Part shown: in pieces, positions 16,347-24,184 of the stretch
Layout: every line of letters begins with the position of its first letter
Numbering within the stretch: the first letter of the stretch is position 1
Assembly: GCA_003001975.1 (NCBI GenBank)
Contig: PVUG01000001.1
Location: 310,001-374,000 of the forward strand
Source of the DNA: Martelella mediterranea
GTDB lineage: Bacteria; Pseudomonadota; Alphaproteobacteria; Rhizobiales; Rhizobiaceae
Direction: 5' to 3'
DNA length: 64,000 nt
Translations under genes and position numbers: made by a program
The notes under the pieces: model-generated
The model's database searches: none
What the model was told of the DNA's origin: nothing
The model's input: only the letters and a program-made list of their open reading frames with translations

Positions 16347-18581
16347 CTAGAAAGTCTGCGTGAACGAGATCTTGAAGGTCCGGCCGGGCTCCGAATAGAA
16401 GGCCTGCGGCTGTTCAATGGTCGTGTCCTGCAGATCGAGCGCGTCGTAGTAGGTCTGGTCGAACAGATTGTAGACGCCGGCCTGAAGGGTCATGCCCTCG
16501 AAGCGCTCGGGCGCCCACCATGCGGTGACGTCGACGATGCCGTAACCCGGCGCCTTGAAGGTCGCCGTCGAACCGTCCGGCACCTTGGCCGACAGTATCC
16601 AGTTGGAGTTCACGCCCCAGGTCTCGTCGTTATAGCCACCGCCGATGACCGCCTTGAGCGGCGCCACGGATGCCAGCATCTTGTTGGTATCCATGTCGAA
16701 GCCGCGGGCGAATGCCAGCGATGCATGAATGTCCCAGTTGTTGACGAAGGTTTTCTGGAAGCTTGCTTCAACGCCGGCGATCTCGACATTGTCGAGATTG
16801 ACGGTCTGGGTGATCCCGAAGGGATAGACGCCGGGCCCGATACCGACATCAGCCGGATCGATCGGCTGCGTGGTGATGAAATCCTTGTAGCGGCTGTAGA
16901 ACGCGGAAATCCGGCCGCCTTCCATTTCATCACCGAAATTGGCGCCGAGTTCAAAGCCCCAGCTGGTTTCCGGATCGAGATCGGGATTACCGATCCTCAG
17001 ATAGGTGCCCGGCGCGCCGTAATCGACATAAAGCTCACCCGGCGTGGGCGCACGGAACGCGGTCGAGAACTGGCCGTAAAGCTGGGTAAAGTCGTTCAGC
17101 TCGTAGGTCGCGAGGATTTTCGGCGAAATCTGCCAATCGCTCTGGCCGTCCGGCAAGCCGTTATAGTTCGGGTTGCGGGTATAGGCTGCGGTCTCCTTCG
17201 GATCGTACTGGTACCAGTCGAAGCGAATGCCGGGGGTCAGCGCGAAACCGCTGTCGCCGAAGGTGATTTCGTCGTGAGCGTAAAGACCGAGGACATAACC
17301 GTCCACATCGGGCGAATCCGCCTGATTGGTGTGCAGAAAGCCACATGTGCTCATCGGCGGGAACGGGCCCGGTCCGCAATTGTCCTGACCGCTGGAATAC
17401 TGGCTGGTCTGCGAATAATAGAAGTCACCGCCAATGGTGATGTCGTGCGCAAACGAACCGGTATCGAGACCCTTCTGCGCCCATCCGGACCAGCCATAAC
17501 GTTCATCACTCGTCTTTGAACTGCGCGAATAAGGGCCGAAGGGCGGCGTTGTCGGACTGCGGGGGCTTGGCAGCCTGGTGCCGCTGCGTCCGCTTACACG
17601 CTCGCTCTTCAGCCAGTAGACCGTGCCAAAGGCGCTGTCGAACAGACCGTCATTGGCAATCGCTTCATAGTTATAGTCGATCGAAACGCGGTCGCGGTGC
17701 TTGGTCTCGTGGCCGTCATAATCGTCAGGCGCATAGGTCGAACCCTGTTCGGTCAGCAGTTCGATATCCTTGTCCTTGTCGTAGCGCTCCACCGTAAGGC
17801 CGAGCGTGTGTGCGCCCAGGAACTGCTGACGCAGTTTGAACAGCAGGTTGTTCTCGTCGAAGCTTGCGGGGTTGGGCTCGCTGCGGGTGGCCCCGTAGCC
17901 GCCGACAGTGCCCTGGTTGTCCGTTTCGCTGCCCGAGCCGATATCCCCCTGGAACAGCACCGAGGTATTGCCCGAACGCACGGCAAAAGCGCCCTGGGCA
18001 TTGATGCCTTCGTCAGCGCTGTCATACATGATGCCGGTGCGACCGCCCCATCCCTTTTCAGGGTCGATCAGATCTTCCGGCTCCAGCGTGCTCAGCACAA
18101 CCGTGCCACCGAGCGATCCGCTGCCCGAGCGCGAGGAATCGGAACCACGCACGATATCGATGGTCGCAATCGAATCGAAGCTGAAGCTGTCCATGCCGCC
18201 ATTGGCGTCACGCGCGCCATCATCCAGATAGGGAATCTGGATACCGTCGATGACGGTGGAAACGCGTGGCCCCTGCATGCCGCGAATGTTCACCGATCCG
18301 GCATCGTCACCGACGAAGGTAACGCCGGGTTCGAGAATGCGGGTAAAATCATCGAAATCGGTGACGATGTTGGCATCCAGATCGTCCCGCGTCGTTTCAG
18401 TGGCAAGCGGTGTATCCGCGATCCCTTCCTTGCCCTTGGTCGTCGTTACGTCGACCGGCGCCAGAACCGTGGTTGTATCATTCGTTGTGGCATCCTGCGC
18501 AAAGGCAGACTGTGTCAAAACCGCCGACGCGAGTGCAGTGCACGACGCCAGCAATACCGTGCGGGAAATCCCCATACGCAT
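16347..18581 (-). CDS. TonB-dependent heme/hemoglobin-type outer-membrane receptor
   Basis: A 744-residue outer-membrane receptor. Signal peptide MRMGISRTVLLASCTALASAVLTQSAFAQ; plug domain about 50-190 with NIRGMQGPRVSTVIDGIQIP and DIVRGSDSSRSGSGSLGGTV; then a 22-strand-type barrel ending GRTFKISFTQTF with the terminal Phe expected for barrel assembly. The plug features match the hemoglobin/transferrin/lactoferrin receptor group (HmuR/BhuR/ShmR), so heme is the likely cargo, although no heme ABC genes are in the window. ATG 18581 has AAAGGA seven bases before; a GTG one codon upstream is also open. An iron-box-like palindrome lies in the promoter region. Confidence 0.88.
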   Translation of the reverse strand: MRMGISRTVLLASCTALASAVLTQSAFAQDATTNDTTTVLAPVDVTTTKGKEGIADTPLATETTRDDLDANIVTDFDDFTRILEPGVTFVGDDAGSVNIRGMQGPRVSTVIDGIQIPYLDDGARDANGGMDSFSFDSIATIDIVRGSDSSRSGSGSLGGTVVLSTLEPEDLIDPEKGWGGRTGIMYDSADEGINAQGAFAVRSGNTSVLFQGDIGSGSETDNQGTVGGYGATRSEPNPASFDENNLLFKLRQQFLGAHTLGLTVERYDKDKDIELLTEQGSTYAPDDYDGHETKHRDRVSIDYNYEAIANDGLFDSAFGTVYWLKSERVSGRSGTRLPSPRSPTTPPFGPYSRSSKTSDERYGWSGWAQKGLDTGSFAHDITIGGDFYYSQTSQYSSGQDNCGPGPFPPMSTCGFLHTNQADSPDVDGYVLGLYAHDEITFGDSGFALTPGIRFDWYQYDPKETAAYTRNPNYNGLPDGQSDWQISPKILATYELNDFTQLYGQFSTAFRAPTPGELYVDYGAPGTYLRIGNPDLDPETSWGFELGANFGDEMEGGRISAFYSRYKDFITTQPIDPADVGIGPGVYPFGITQTVNLDNVEIAGVEASFQKTFVNNWDIHASLAFARGFDMDTNKMLASVAPLKAVIGGGYNDETWGVNSNWILSAKVPDGSTATFKAPGYGIVDVTAWWAPERFEGMTLQAGVYNLFDQTYYDALDLQDTTIEQPQAFYSEPGRTFKISFTQTF

Positions 18582-18708
18582 CACCCAATCCTTTTGTTCT
18601 CTTGAGAACCTGGCTGGCTGACGCCGGGAAAACCCCGAAACGGACTGGCTGGCTGGGCATTCGGATCCGGCAAACCACCGGATATCTGCGACTACCCGCT
18701 ATTAAACA

Positions 18709-18723
18709 TGACTTTTATTGTCA
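18709..18723. promoter_or_regulatory. Putative RirA-type iron-responsive operator
   Basis: TGACTTTTATTGTCA fits the rhizobial IRO consensus TGA-N9-TCA and is dyad-symmetric at its ends (TGAC...GTCA). On the minus strand it overlaps TTGACA, a good -35 for the receptor gene about 130 bases away. RirA would block this promoter when iron is plentiful. Match seen; binding inferred. Confidence 0.55.
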
Positions 18724-18873
18724 ACATAAAATGCCTGATTTTCGTCATATTCCTTCATATCAGACCTTAGTGCGACATTATGGGAAACAAAAGCGCTGTC
18801 CCATCGGTCATAGTTCGGCTATAAATCCAAAGTTGAAAGACGATCGGGCGAAACGCATTCGGAGCAGGAATAT

Positions 18874-19440
18874 ATGGGTGTCAAAACCGCGATCAGACGC
18901 TGTGCATGGACGGCGGGCGCATTGCTGCTTGGCAGCGGCGTATATCTCGGCGGGCTTCAGCTCACCGGCAATTTCCACGAAGTCCACGCCGGTACGCTCT
19001 ATCGCTCGGCGCAACCGAGTGCCAGTGCTCTGGCCGACTATGTGAAACTTCATGGCATTAAAACGGTGATCAATCTGCGCGGCGCGCATCCGGGCCGCAA
19101 CTGGTATGATTCCGAGATCGCCGCCAGTGAATCGCTCGGCATCACCCATGTCGATTTTGCCATGTCGGACAGGGTGGAGCTGTCATTCGACCGCAGCATG
19201 GAATTGCTGGCCCTGATGCGCGATGCCGAAAAGCCGCTTCTGATCCACTGCAAGGCCGGCGCCGACCGCACGGGCCTGGCCTCTGTCCTCTACCTTCAGC
19301 AGGTAGCAGGCGTGGACGAGGAACGCGCGGAATGGCAGCTTTCGCCGATCTACGGCCATCTCAACATCCCCTTGACCGGCCCCTACGCCATGGATGAGAC
19401 ATGGGAAAGCCTGGAAAAGGACTTCGGCCTTCCAAGCTGA
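18874..19440 (+). CDS. Dual-specificity/tyrosine phosphatase, membrane-anchored
   Basis: A 188-residue phosphatase. A hydrophobic segment at residues 11-30 anchors it or serves as an export signal; the catalytic P-loop HCKAGADRTG has Cys126 and Arg132 (CX5R), and the upstream FHEVHAGTLYRSAQPSA and VINLRGAHPG are typical of the Siw14-like/DSP family. Such enzymes may act on phosphotyrosine or inositol pyrophosphate; the substrate is unknown. ATG preceded by GCAGGAATAT. It diverges from the TonB receptor, so it may share the iron-box region. Downstream comes a broken lysR fragment on the other strand. Confidence 0.87.
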   Translation: MGVKTAIRRCAWTAGALLLGSGVYLGGLQLTGNFHEVHAGTLYRSAQPSASALADYVKLHGIKTVINLRGAHPGRNWYDSEIAASESLGITHVDFAMSDRVELSFDRSMELLALMRDAEKPLLIHCKAGADRTGLASVLYLQQVAGVDEERAEWQLSPIYGHLNIPLTGPYAMDETWESLEKDFGLPS

Positions 19441-19446
19441 TCGGCT

Positions 19447-19640
19447 CTAACCTGCATCAATGACAAACCGGCTGCGCTCTTCCCGAAAACGACGGGTCAG
19501 GAAGGCGCGCACCAGTGCAATGCGCGCCAGATTGCCGGTGTCGGGATGCGACAGCAGATAATAGGACCGCCTGAACCGGACTGCCGGCAGGATGCTGACA
19601 AGGCCGGGGCTGTCGCGCACCACAAAATCATGCAGGATGC
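19447..19640 (-). pseudogene. Truncated copy of lysR 3' end
   Basis: On the minus strand this codes 64 residues (LHDFVVRDSPGLVSILPAVRFRRSYYLL... to FVIDAG, stop TAG) that match the end of the LysR protein at 20350-21237 with few changes; at DNA level I estimate about 85% identity by eye. The match stops abruptly at aaaatcatgcaggatgc (19624-19640), after which unrelated sequence begins. No frameshift lies inside. It has no start and no DNA-binding domain, so it is a dead remnant of a second lysR copy or of a partial duplication. Confidence 0.8.
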
Positions 19641-19644
19641 TTAG

Positions 19645-19779
19645 GCTTGTTCAGACATTTGGAGCCGAGTTGCGCTGAAGAGCCGTTTTACCGAGGTGGA
19701 AATTACTCAGGTGATCAATTGCCGTGCTGGCACATCTATGGTCTATGCCGCCCATAACTTTTTGATTCAGAAAGGATGA
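19645..19779 (+). other. Open 44-codon 3' end of an unidentified gene (5'-less)
   Basis: Directly at the break of the lysR fragment, a plus-strand frame reads ...DIWSRVALKSRF, EVEITQVINCRAG and ends NFLIQKG-stop, seven bases before the small secreted protein gene. An in-frame stop lies right at the junction and no start codon with a ribosome-binding site is seen, so this looks like the tail of a gene cut by the rearrangement. The protein is not recognised; the coding reading itself is uncertain. Confidence 0.3.
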
Positions 19780-19786
19780 TTGCGCG

Positions 19787-20146
19787 ATGAAAACCTCCGA
19801 TTTCAAGGCGCTGGCGATTGGTTTGGCTGTTTCGGGAATGATGGCTTCCTCTGTTTTTGCATGGGACCTTGGCGATTTGAGAGGCGTCTACACCAATGCG
19901 GATGCGGAACTTGTTTCCAGCTTCGGCTTTTGCGGCAATGGACAGGGTGCAGCCGGAAGCGACGGCTTCATGGTCAACAGGACCTATACCGTAGAAGGCG
20001 ATCTGGTGAAAATGAATGCTAATGGTCAGTTTGTGTTCACGCTGAGCGCGGATAAAAAAGAGCTTATCCCAGCCGATGACTTCACCAGAGAGTGGGGCGC
20101 CGCGGAACCTTATGTCCTTGATACTGAAGCGAAGATCGACTGCTGA
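19787..20146 (+). CDS. Small exported protein, unknown function
   Basis: 119 residues with a clear signal peptide (MKTSDFKALAIGLAVSGMMASSVFA, cut before WDLGDL). The mature part of about 94 residues has two cysteines, one near residue 49 and one as the very last residue, which could pair in the periplasm. It shows alternating strands (RTYTVEGDLVKMNANGQFVFTLSADKK) and could be a small beta domain. AAAGGATG stands before the ATG, and a good terminator follows, so it is a complete single-gene unit. Base composition is lower in GC than in flanking genes. No family recognised; sits in the rearranged patch, so it may be acquired. Confidence 0.65.
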   Translation: MKTSDFKALAIGLAVSGMMASSVFAWDLGDLRGVYTNADAELVSSFGFCGNGQGAAGSDGFMVNRTYTVEGDLVKMNANGQFVFTLSADKKELIPADDFTREWGAAEPYVLDTEAKIDC

Positions 20147-20179
20147 CTTTTTGAACGAACCACGAATGCGAATTTGTGG

Positions 20180-20207
20180 AGGTCCGCTTCGGCTGGCCTG
20201 TTTTTTT
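20180..20207 (+). terminator. Terminator of the small exported protein gene
   Basis: Hairpin aggtc-c-gc-ttcg-gc-t-ggcct with a TTCG loop followed by gTTTTTTT, 33 bases after the stop. Confidence 0.75.
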
Positions 20208-20223
20208 GATTTCGCGGTTCAAC

Positions 20224-20343
20224 ATGAGTGACAAAAAGATCAGAGTCGACGAAGCTCCATTTCTCCACAATGGTCATTTCGATATGTCAGGAGTTGCCCA
20301 AATCGAGTGTCTCTTGACACCACGCACAAATGCTCGTCTTTGA
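20224..20343 (+). other. Possible 39-residue open frame or gene remnant
   Basis: An ATG frame reads MSDKKIRVDEAPFLHNGHF and continues to LTPRTNARL-stop just before the lysR stop. There is no ribosome-binding site and it follows a terminator, so it may be a remnant rather than a gene. Base composition is low-GC, like the rest of this patch. Confidence 0.2.
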
Positions 20344-20349
20344 GCGGCA

Positions 20350-21237
20350 TCATTCGACCATGAAGCGGCGGCGTTCTTCGCGAAACCGCCGTGTCAAAAA
20401 GGCGCGCACCAGTGCGATGCGCGCCAGATTGCCGGTATCTGGATGCGACAGCAGATAGTAGGAGCGCCGGAAACGGATTTCGGGCAGGATGCTGACGAGC
20501 CCCGGACTGTCGCGCACCACAAAATCATGCAGGATGCCGATGCCGATGCCGGCGCGCACGGCCTCGATCTGCCCGGCAACACCGGCGCAGCGGAACAACC
20601 GGCCCGCCGAGCGGCCGAGATGATTGGCATAGTTCAGCGATGAGGCATAGGCGTAGTCCTCCACACCGGTCACCGCGACATGATCATTGAGCGCGTGCTC
20701 ATCCTCCGGTGTGCCGAAACGGTCGAGATAGGAACGCGCGGCATAGACACCGAGCGTGTAGTCCGTCAGTTTCGACACGACCAGCCGCCCCTCTTCCGGC
20801 GGATCGAGCGTGATCGCCAGATCCGCCTCCCGTTTCGACAGCGAGAATGTGCGCGGCAGCGGCACGAGCTCGATGATCAGCCCGGGGTGTTCTTCCTGCA
20901 AACGACCAAGTTCACCGGCGAGGAAATAGGTGCCCAGCCCATCCGGCGCGCCGACCCTGACAGTTCCGGCAAGACTTGCGCCGCGCGCCCGCGTATCCTC
21001 CGCAACCCCGAGGATTTCCGTTTCCACCCGCTCGGCAACCGACAGCAGACGCTCGCCGGCCTCCGTCAGCGTCGAGCCTGCCGGCGTGCGTTCGAACAGC
21101 GGTTCACCAAGCGTGTTTTCAAGAGCGTTGAGACGGCGCGACACCGTGGCGTGGTTGAGCCCGAGCGCCTGGGCGGCAGCCAGAATCTGTCCGCGCCTTG
21201 CCACGGCGAGAAAAATACGCAGGTGATCCCAGTCCAT
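20350..21237 (-). CDS. LysR-type transcriptional regulator (likely mmsA regulator)
   Basis: 295 residues: N-terminal winged helix (MDWDHLRIFLAVARRGQILAAAQALGLNHATVSRRLNALE) and an effector-binding domain from about residue 90. Similarity is to the short-type LysR group seen next to mmsA in Alphaproteobacteria. It is divergent from the mmsA gene with about 200 bases between, so it probably controls that gene and its own expression; the inducer would be a valine or inositol breakdown intermediate. I could not settle a T-N11-A operator in the gap. The last ~190 bases are duplicated at 19447-19640. Confidence 0.88.
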   Translation of the reverse strand: MDWDHLRIFLAVARRGQILAAAQALGLNHATVSRRLNALENTLGEPLFERTPAGSTLTEAGERLLSVAERVETEILGVAEDTRARGASLAGTVRVGAPDGLGTYFLAGELGRLQEEHPGLIIELVPLPRTFSLSKREADLAITLDPPEEGRLVVSKLTDYTLGVYAARSYLDRFGTPEDEHALNDHVAVTGVEDYAYASSLNYANHLGRSAGRLFRCAGVAGQIEAVRAGIGIGILHDFVVRDSPGLVSILPEIRFRRSYYLLSHPDTGNLARIALVRAFLTRRFREERRRFMVE

Positions 21238-21364
21238 GGCTATCCTTTAATTTCCGCACAATGGATTTGTAAACTATCCTGTTTCTTTGCAAAAATTAAT
21301 AGGCGAGAGTGTGCAAATCATTTGAACGCGAGAGCGACCCATGGTCACTATCTGCTCTTCCTTG

Positions 21365-21394
21365 CGTCACCCTCGGGCTTGATCCGAGGGTGAC
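21365..21394. repeat. Short palindromic repeat unit (copy D)
   Basis: Perfect 11-bp stem gtcaccctcgg / ccgagggtgac around gcttgat. Its sequence is of the same kind as the arms of the larger elements at 1830, 16114 and 31074 (ctcggg-cttgat/caag-ccgag). Lies in the lysR-mmsA gap, 50 bases before the mmsA start. Confidence 0.65.
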
Positions 21395-21443
21395 ATCGAA
21401 GAGAGCGGTTGGGCCTGTCGCCCGGAACACCGGAGGAAACACG

Positions 21444-22940
21444 ATGAAATCCATCCAGCACTTTATCGGCGGCAAGGTGGTGGCCGGGTCCGGCACCCGC
21501 ACCGTACCGACCTACAATCCGGCAACGGGCGAACAAAGCGGCGAACTGTCGCTGGCAAGCCCGGCCGATGTCCGCACCGCCGTCGAAACCGCAAAAGCGG
21601 CCTTTCCCGGCTGGGCGGAGACCACGCCGCTGCGCCGCGCCCGCATCCTCAACAGGTTCCTCGGCATTCTCGAGGACCGCACCGCCGAGCTTGCTGCCGT
21701 CATCACCGCCGAGCACGGCAAGGTGATCTCCGATGCCATGGGCGAAATCCAGCGCGGCATGGAAGTGGTGGAATTTGCCACCGCCGCGCCGCAACTTCTG
21801 AAGGGCGAATACACCGAAAATGTCGGCACCGCCGTCGACAGCTGGTCGATGCGCCAGCCGCTCGGCGTTGTCGCCGGCATTACCCCGTTCAACTTTCCGG
21901 CCATGGTGCCGATGTGGATGTTCCCGGTGGCGCTGGCCTGCGGCAATTGCTTCATTCTGAAGCCGTCCGAGCGTGATCCGTCCGCCGCACTGTTGATTGC
22001 CGAATGGCTGAAGGAGGCAGGCCTGCCCGACGGCGTCTTCAACGTCGTTCAGGGTGACAAGGAAGCCGTCGATGCCATCCTCGCCGATCCCGATATCGAA
22101 GCCGTCAGCTTCGTCGGCTCGACACCGATCGCGCGCTATATCTACACCACGGCAACGGCGGCCGGCAAACGCTGCCAGGCGCTGGGCGGGGCCAAGAACC
22201 ACATGATCGTGATGCCCGATGCCGACATGGATCAGGCTGCCGACGCGCTGATGGGCGCAGCCTACGGCTCTGCCGGCGAGCGTTGCATGGCAATCTCCGT
22301 TGCCGTTCCGGTGGGCGACGAGACCGCCGACCGGCTGATCGAAAAGCTCAAACCCCGCATTTCCGCACTCAAGGTCGGCCCCGGCACCGATCTGGAGGCC
22401 GATATGGGGCCGGTGGTCACCGCAGCGGCCCGCGACAAGGTTCTCGGCTATATTGACTCAGGCGTCGAAGAAGGCGCCGATCTCGTTGTCGATGGCCGTA
22501 GCCTGAAACTGCAGGGCTATGAAAACGGCTATTTCGTCGGCGCGACACTGTTCGATCGGGTCACCACCGACATGAAAATCTACAAGGAAGAGATTTTCGG
22601 TCCGGTTCTCTCCGTTGCCCGTGCTTCAAGCTATGACGAAGCGGCGCAGTGGATCAACGACCACGAATTCGGCAATGGCACGGCAATCTTCACCCGCGAT
22701 GGCGATGCCGCGCGCGAATTCGCCCACAAGATCAGGGTCGGCATGGTCGGCATCAATGTGCCGATCCCGGTCCCGATGGCATTTCATTCCTTCGGCGGCT
22801 GGAAGGCGTCGCTGTTCGGCGATCACCACATGCACGGGCCGGAAGGCGTGCGCTTCTACACCCGGATGAAGACCATCACCAGCCGCTGGCCCAAGGGCAT
22901 CCGCTCAGGCGCGGAATTCTCCATGCCGACGATGAAATAA
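21444..22940 (+). CDS. mmsA: CoA-acylating methylmalonate-semialdehyde dehydrogenase
   Basis: Converts methylmalonate or malonate semialdehyde plus CoA and NAD into propionyl- or acetyl-CoA in valine, thymine and inositol degradation. 498 residues, full length. Starts [20 protein letters not shown]; cofactor motif [16 protein letters not shown], catalytic cysteine in [14 protein letters not shown], and [13 protein letters not shown] 21444 has GGAGGA seven bases before; the longer open frame upstream crosses the palindromic repeat and was excluded. A terminator follows. The divergent LysR is its probable regulator, and a crotonase-fold gene 180 bases downstream may work on a related CoA ester. 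Confidence 0.95.
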   Translation: MKSIQHFIGGKVVAGSGTRTVPTYNPATGEQSGELSLASPADVRTAVETAKAAFPGWAETTPLRRARILNRFLGILEDRTAELAAVITAEHGKVISDAMGEIQRGMEVVEFATAAPQLLKGEYTENVGTAVDSWSMRQPLGVVAGITPFNFPAMVPMWMFPVALACGNCFILKPSERDPSAALLIAEWLKEAGLPDGVFNVVQGDKEAVDAILADPDIEAVSFVGSTPIARYIYTTATAAGKRCQALGGAKNHMIVMPDADMDQAADALMGAAYGSAGERCMAISVAVPVGDETADRLIEKLKPRISALKVGPGTDLEADMGPVVTAAARDKVLGYIDSGVEEGADLVVDGRSLKLQGYENGYFVGATLFDRVTTDMKIYKEEIFGPVLSVARASSYDEAAQWINDHEFGNGTAIFTRDGDAAREFAHKIRVGMVGINVPIPVPMAFHSFGGWKASLFGDHHMHGPEGVRFYTRMKTITSRWPKGIRSGAEFSMPTMK

Positions 22941-22972
22941 GCCTCGACGCAGGACCGTCATGATGTCCCCCA

Positions 22973-23001
22973 CCCCGGCAGAGCGACCTGCCGGGGTTTT
23001 T
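22973..23001 (+). terminator. mmsA terminator
   Basis: Nine-base-pair stem ccccggcag / ctgccgggg, six-base loop and five T, about 30 bases after mmsA. Confidence 0.88.
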
Positions 23002-23122
23002 CGTTGCGGCGGCCTGGTTGTCTTCGACGTCCGCAAACAGGCGTCATCCAAACGCGTAATTTCGACAAAATCATCCTTTAGTTGCATCTACCCCCTTTCG
23101 TCACGACCAAGGAGAACGACGG

Positions 23123-23935
23123 ATGGACAAGATCGATTTTCGCTTCGAAGACAAGGTTGCCACGATTACAATCGATAACCCGTGTACCCGCAATGCCTTC
23201 GATGCGGAGATGTCGAAGGCCGTGATCTCCTGCCTCGAACAGGCCGAGAAACTGGGCGTGCGGGTCGTGGTGATCAAGGCTCAGACCTCGCACGGCATCT
23301 TTTCCGCAGGCCATGACCTGAATGAATACAGACCCGACGATGACCTTGCGGATGATCCGATATTTGCCATGTTCGAGGCGATTTACGCCTCCCCGCTTCC
23401 GGTGATCGCACAGGTCGAGGGCACGGTCTATGCCGGTGCGCTCTGGCTGCTGCTGGCTGCCGACCTTGTCTATGCGCTCAAGACCGCAAGTGTCGTCATG
23501 ACCGCAAACAGGCTGGGCATCCTCTTCAATCCGAAAGATTACAGCCGGTTTCTGTCGGTCGCCGGCCTTCACTCCATCAAGGAACTGTTTCTGACGGCCG
23601 CTCCGATGAATGCAGAGGATGCCCGCTGTGCCGGTATCTTCAATGATATTTTCGAAACACCGGTGGCCCTCGACCGGCGTATCGGCGCGGTGGCGAACCG
23701 CATTGCCCGCTGCACCCCCCAAGGCATCGCCAACACCAAGCTGCAACTCAACCAGCTCGCCAGCGCCGTGCCGCTGAGCGATGAACAGACGGCCGGCATC
23801 GCCTGCAAGCGCGCGGAACTGCTGAAAGACCCCGCGCTTCTCACCCGCACGCAAACACTGATGACCCATCTTCACGGGGCTTCGGGCAAAAAACGCGGCC
23901 CCCTGCCGCATCCCACGCAAATACGCGACAGATGA
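23123..23935 (+). CDS. Enoyl-CoA hydratase/isomerase family (YgfG-like)
   Basis: Crotonase-fold enzyme, 270 residues. The CoA/oxyanion segments are FSAGHDLNEY and VEGTVYAGALWLLLAADLVYAL. The overall pattern, including SAGHD, VEG-V-GA, LHSIKELFLTAAPMNAEDA and AGIFNDI, is closer to E. coli methylmalonyl-CoA decarboxylase (YgfG/ScpB) than to typical hydratases, and the glutamates needed by hydratases are not evident. Against YgfG, the histidine of SAGHD is kept while the later tyrosine position reads Phe in LGILFNPKDY. Its position after mmsA would suit methylmalonyl- or malonyl-CoA metabolism, but this is inference. ATG preceded by AAGGAGAA. Own terminator downstream. Confidence 0.85.
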   Translation: MDKIDFRFEDKVATITIDNPCTRNAFDAEMSKAVISCLEQAEKLGVRVVVIKAQTSHGIFSAGHDLNEYRPDDDLADDPIFAMFEAIYASPLPVIAQVEGTVYAGALWLLLAADLVYALKTASVVMTANRLGILFNPKDYSRFLSVAGLHSIKELFLTAAPMNAEDARCAGIFNDIFETPVALDRRIGAVANRIARCTPQGIANTKLQLNQLASAVPLSDEQTAGIACKRAELLKDPALLTRTQTLMTHLHGASGKKRGPLPHPTQIRDR

Positions 23936-23998
23936 CTGAACCCGCAGGGTTTTTGCGGTGAACCAAAGGCGACAATAAAAATTCCCCTCGACCTGCAA

Positions 23999-24022
23999 CG
24001 CCCCTTATCGGGGCGCTTTTTT
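23999..24022 (+). terminator. Terminator between crotonase gene and thi operon
   Basis: Stem cgcccc / ggggcg, five-base loop, and a run of six T; separates the upstream gene from the thiamine riboswitch. Confidence 0.88.
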
Positions 24023-24043
24023 CTGATATAACAACGCCATCAA

Positions 24044-24125
24044 GAGCGACGGGGGCGTCCGCTGCAGCGGGCTGAGAAGCACCCTTGGAACCTGATCCGG
24101 ATCATACCGGCGGAGGGAGTCACTC
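24044..24125 (+). promoter_or_regulatory. TPP riboswitch (THI element)
   Basis: Contains the conserved CTGAGA (24072-24077), then ACCCTTGGAACCTGATC, GGATCATACC and GGAGGGA in the proper order. The closing helix P1 pairs gagcgac (24044-24050) with gtcactc (24119-24125) with one mismatch. Thiamine pyrophosphate binding would lower expression of the thi genes that follow. Confidence 0.93.
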
Positions 24126-24149
24126 GGGCCTTCCGTTGTTCTGGTCCGT

Positions 24150-24183
24150 CCGGCTTTTCCGCCACAACTGAAAGGGAAACCGG
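24150..24183 (+). promoter_or_regulatory. Hairpin masking the thiM ribosome-binding site
   Basis: ccgg-c-ttttcc pairs with gggaaa-ccgg: about ten base pairs with one bulged C. The right arm covers the GGGA that serves as the thiM Shine-Dalgarno and ends two bases before its ATG. With no terminator visible between aptamer and gene, this is the likely translational expression platform. Confidence 0.6.
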
Positions 24184-24184
24184 A

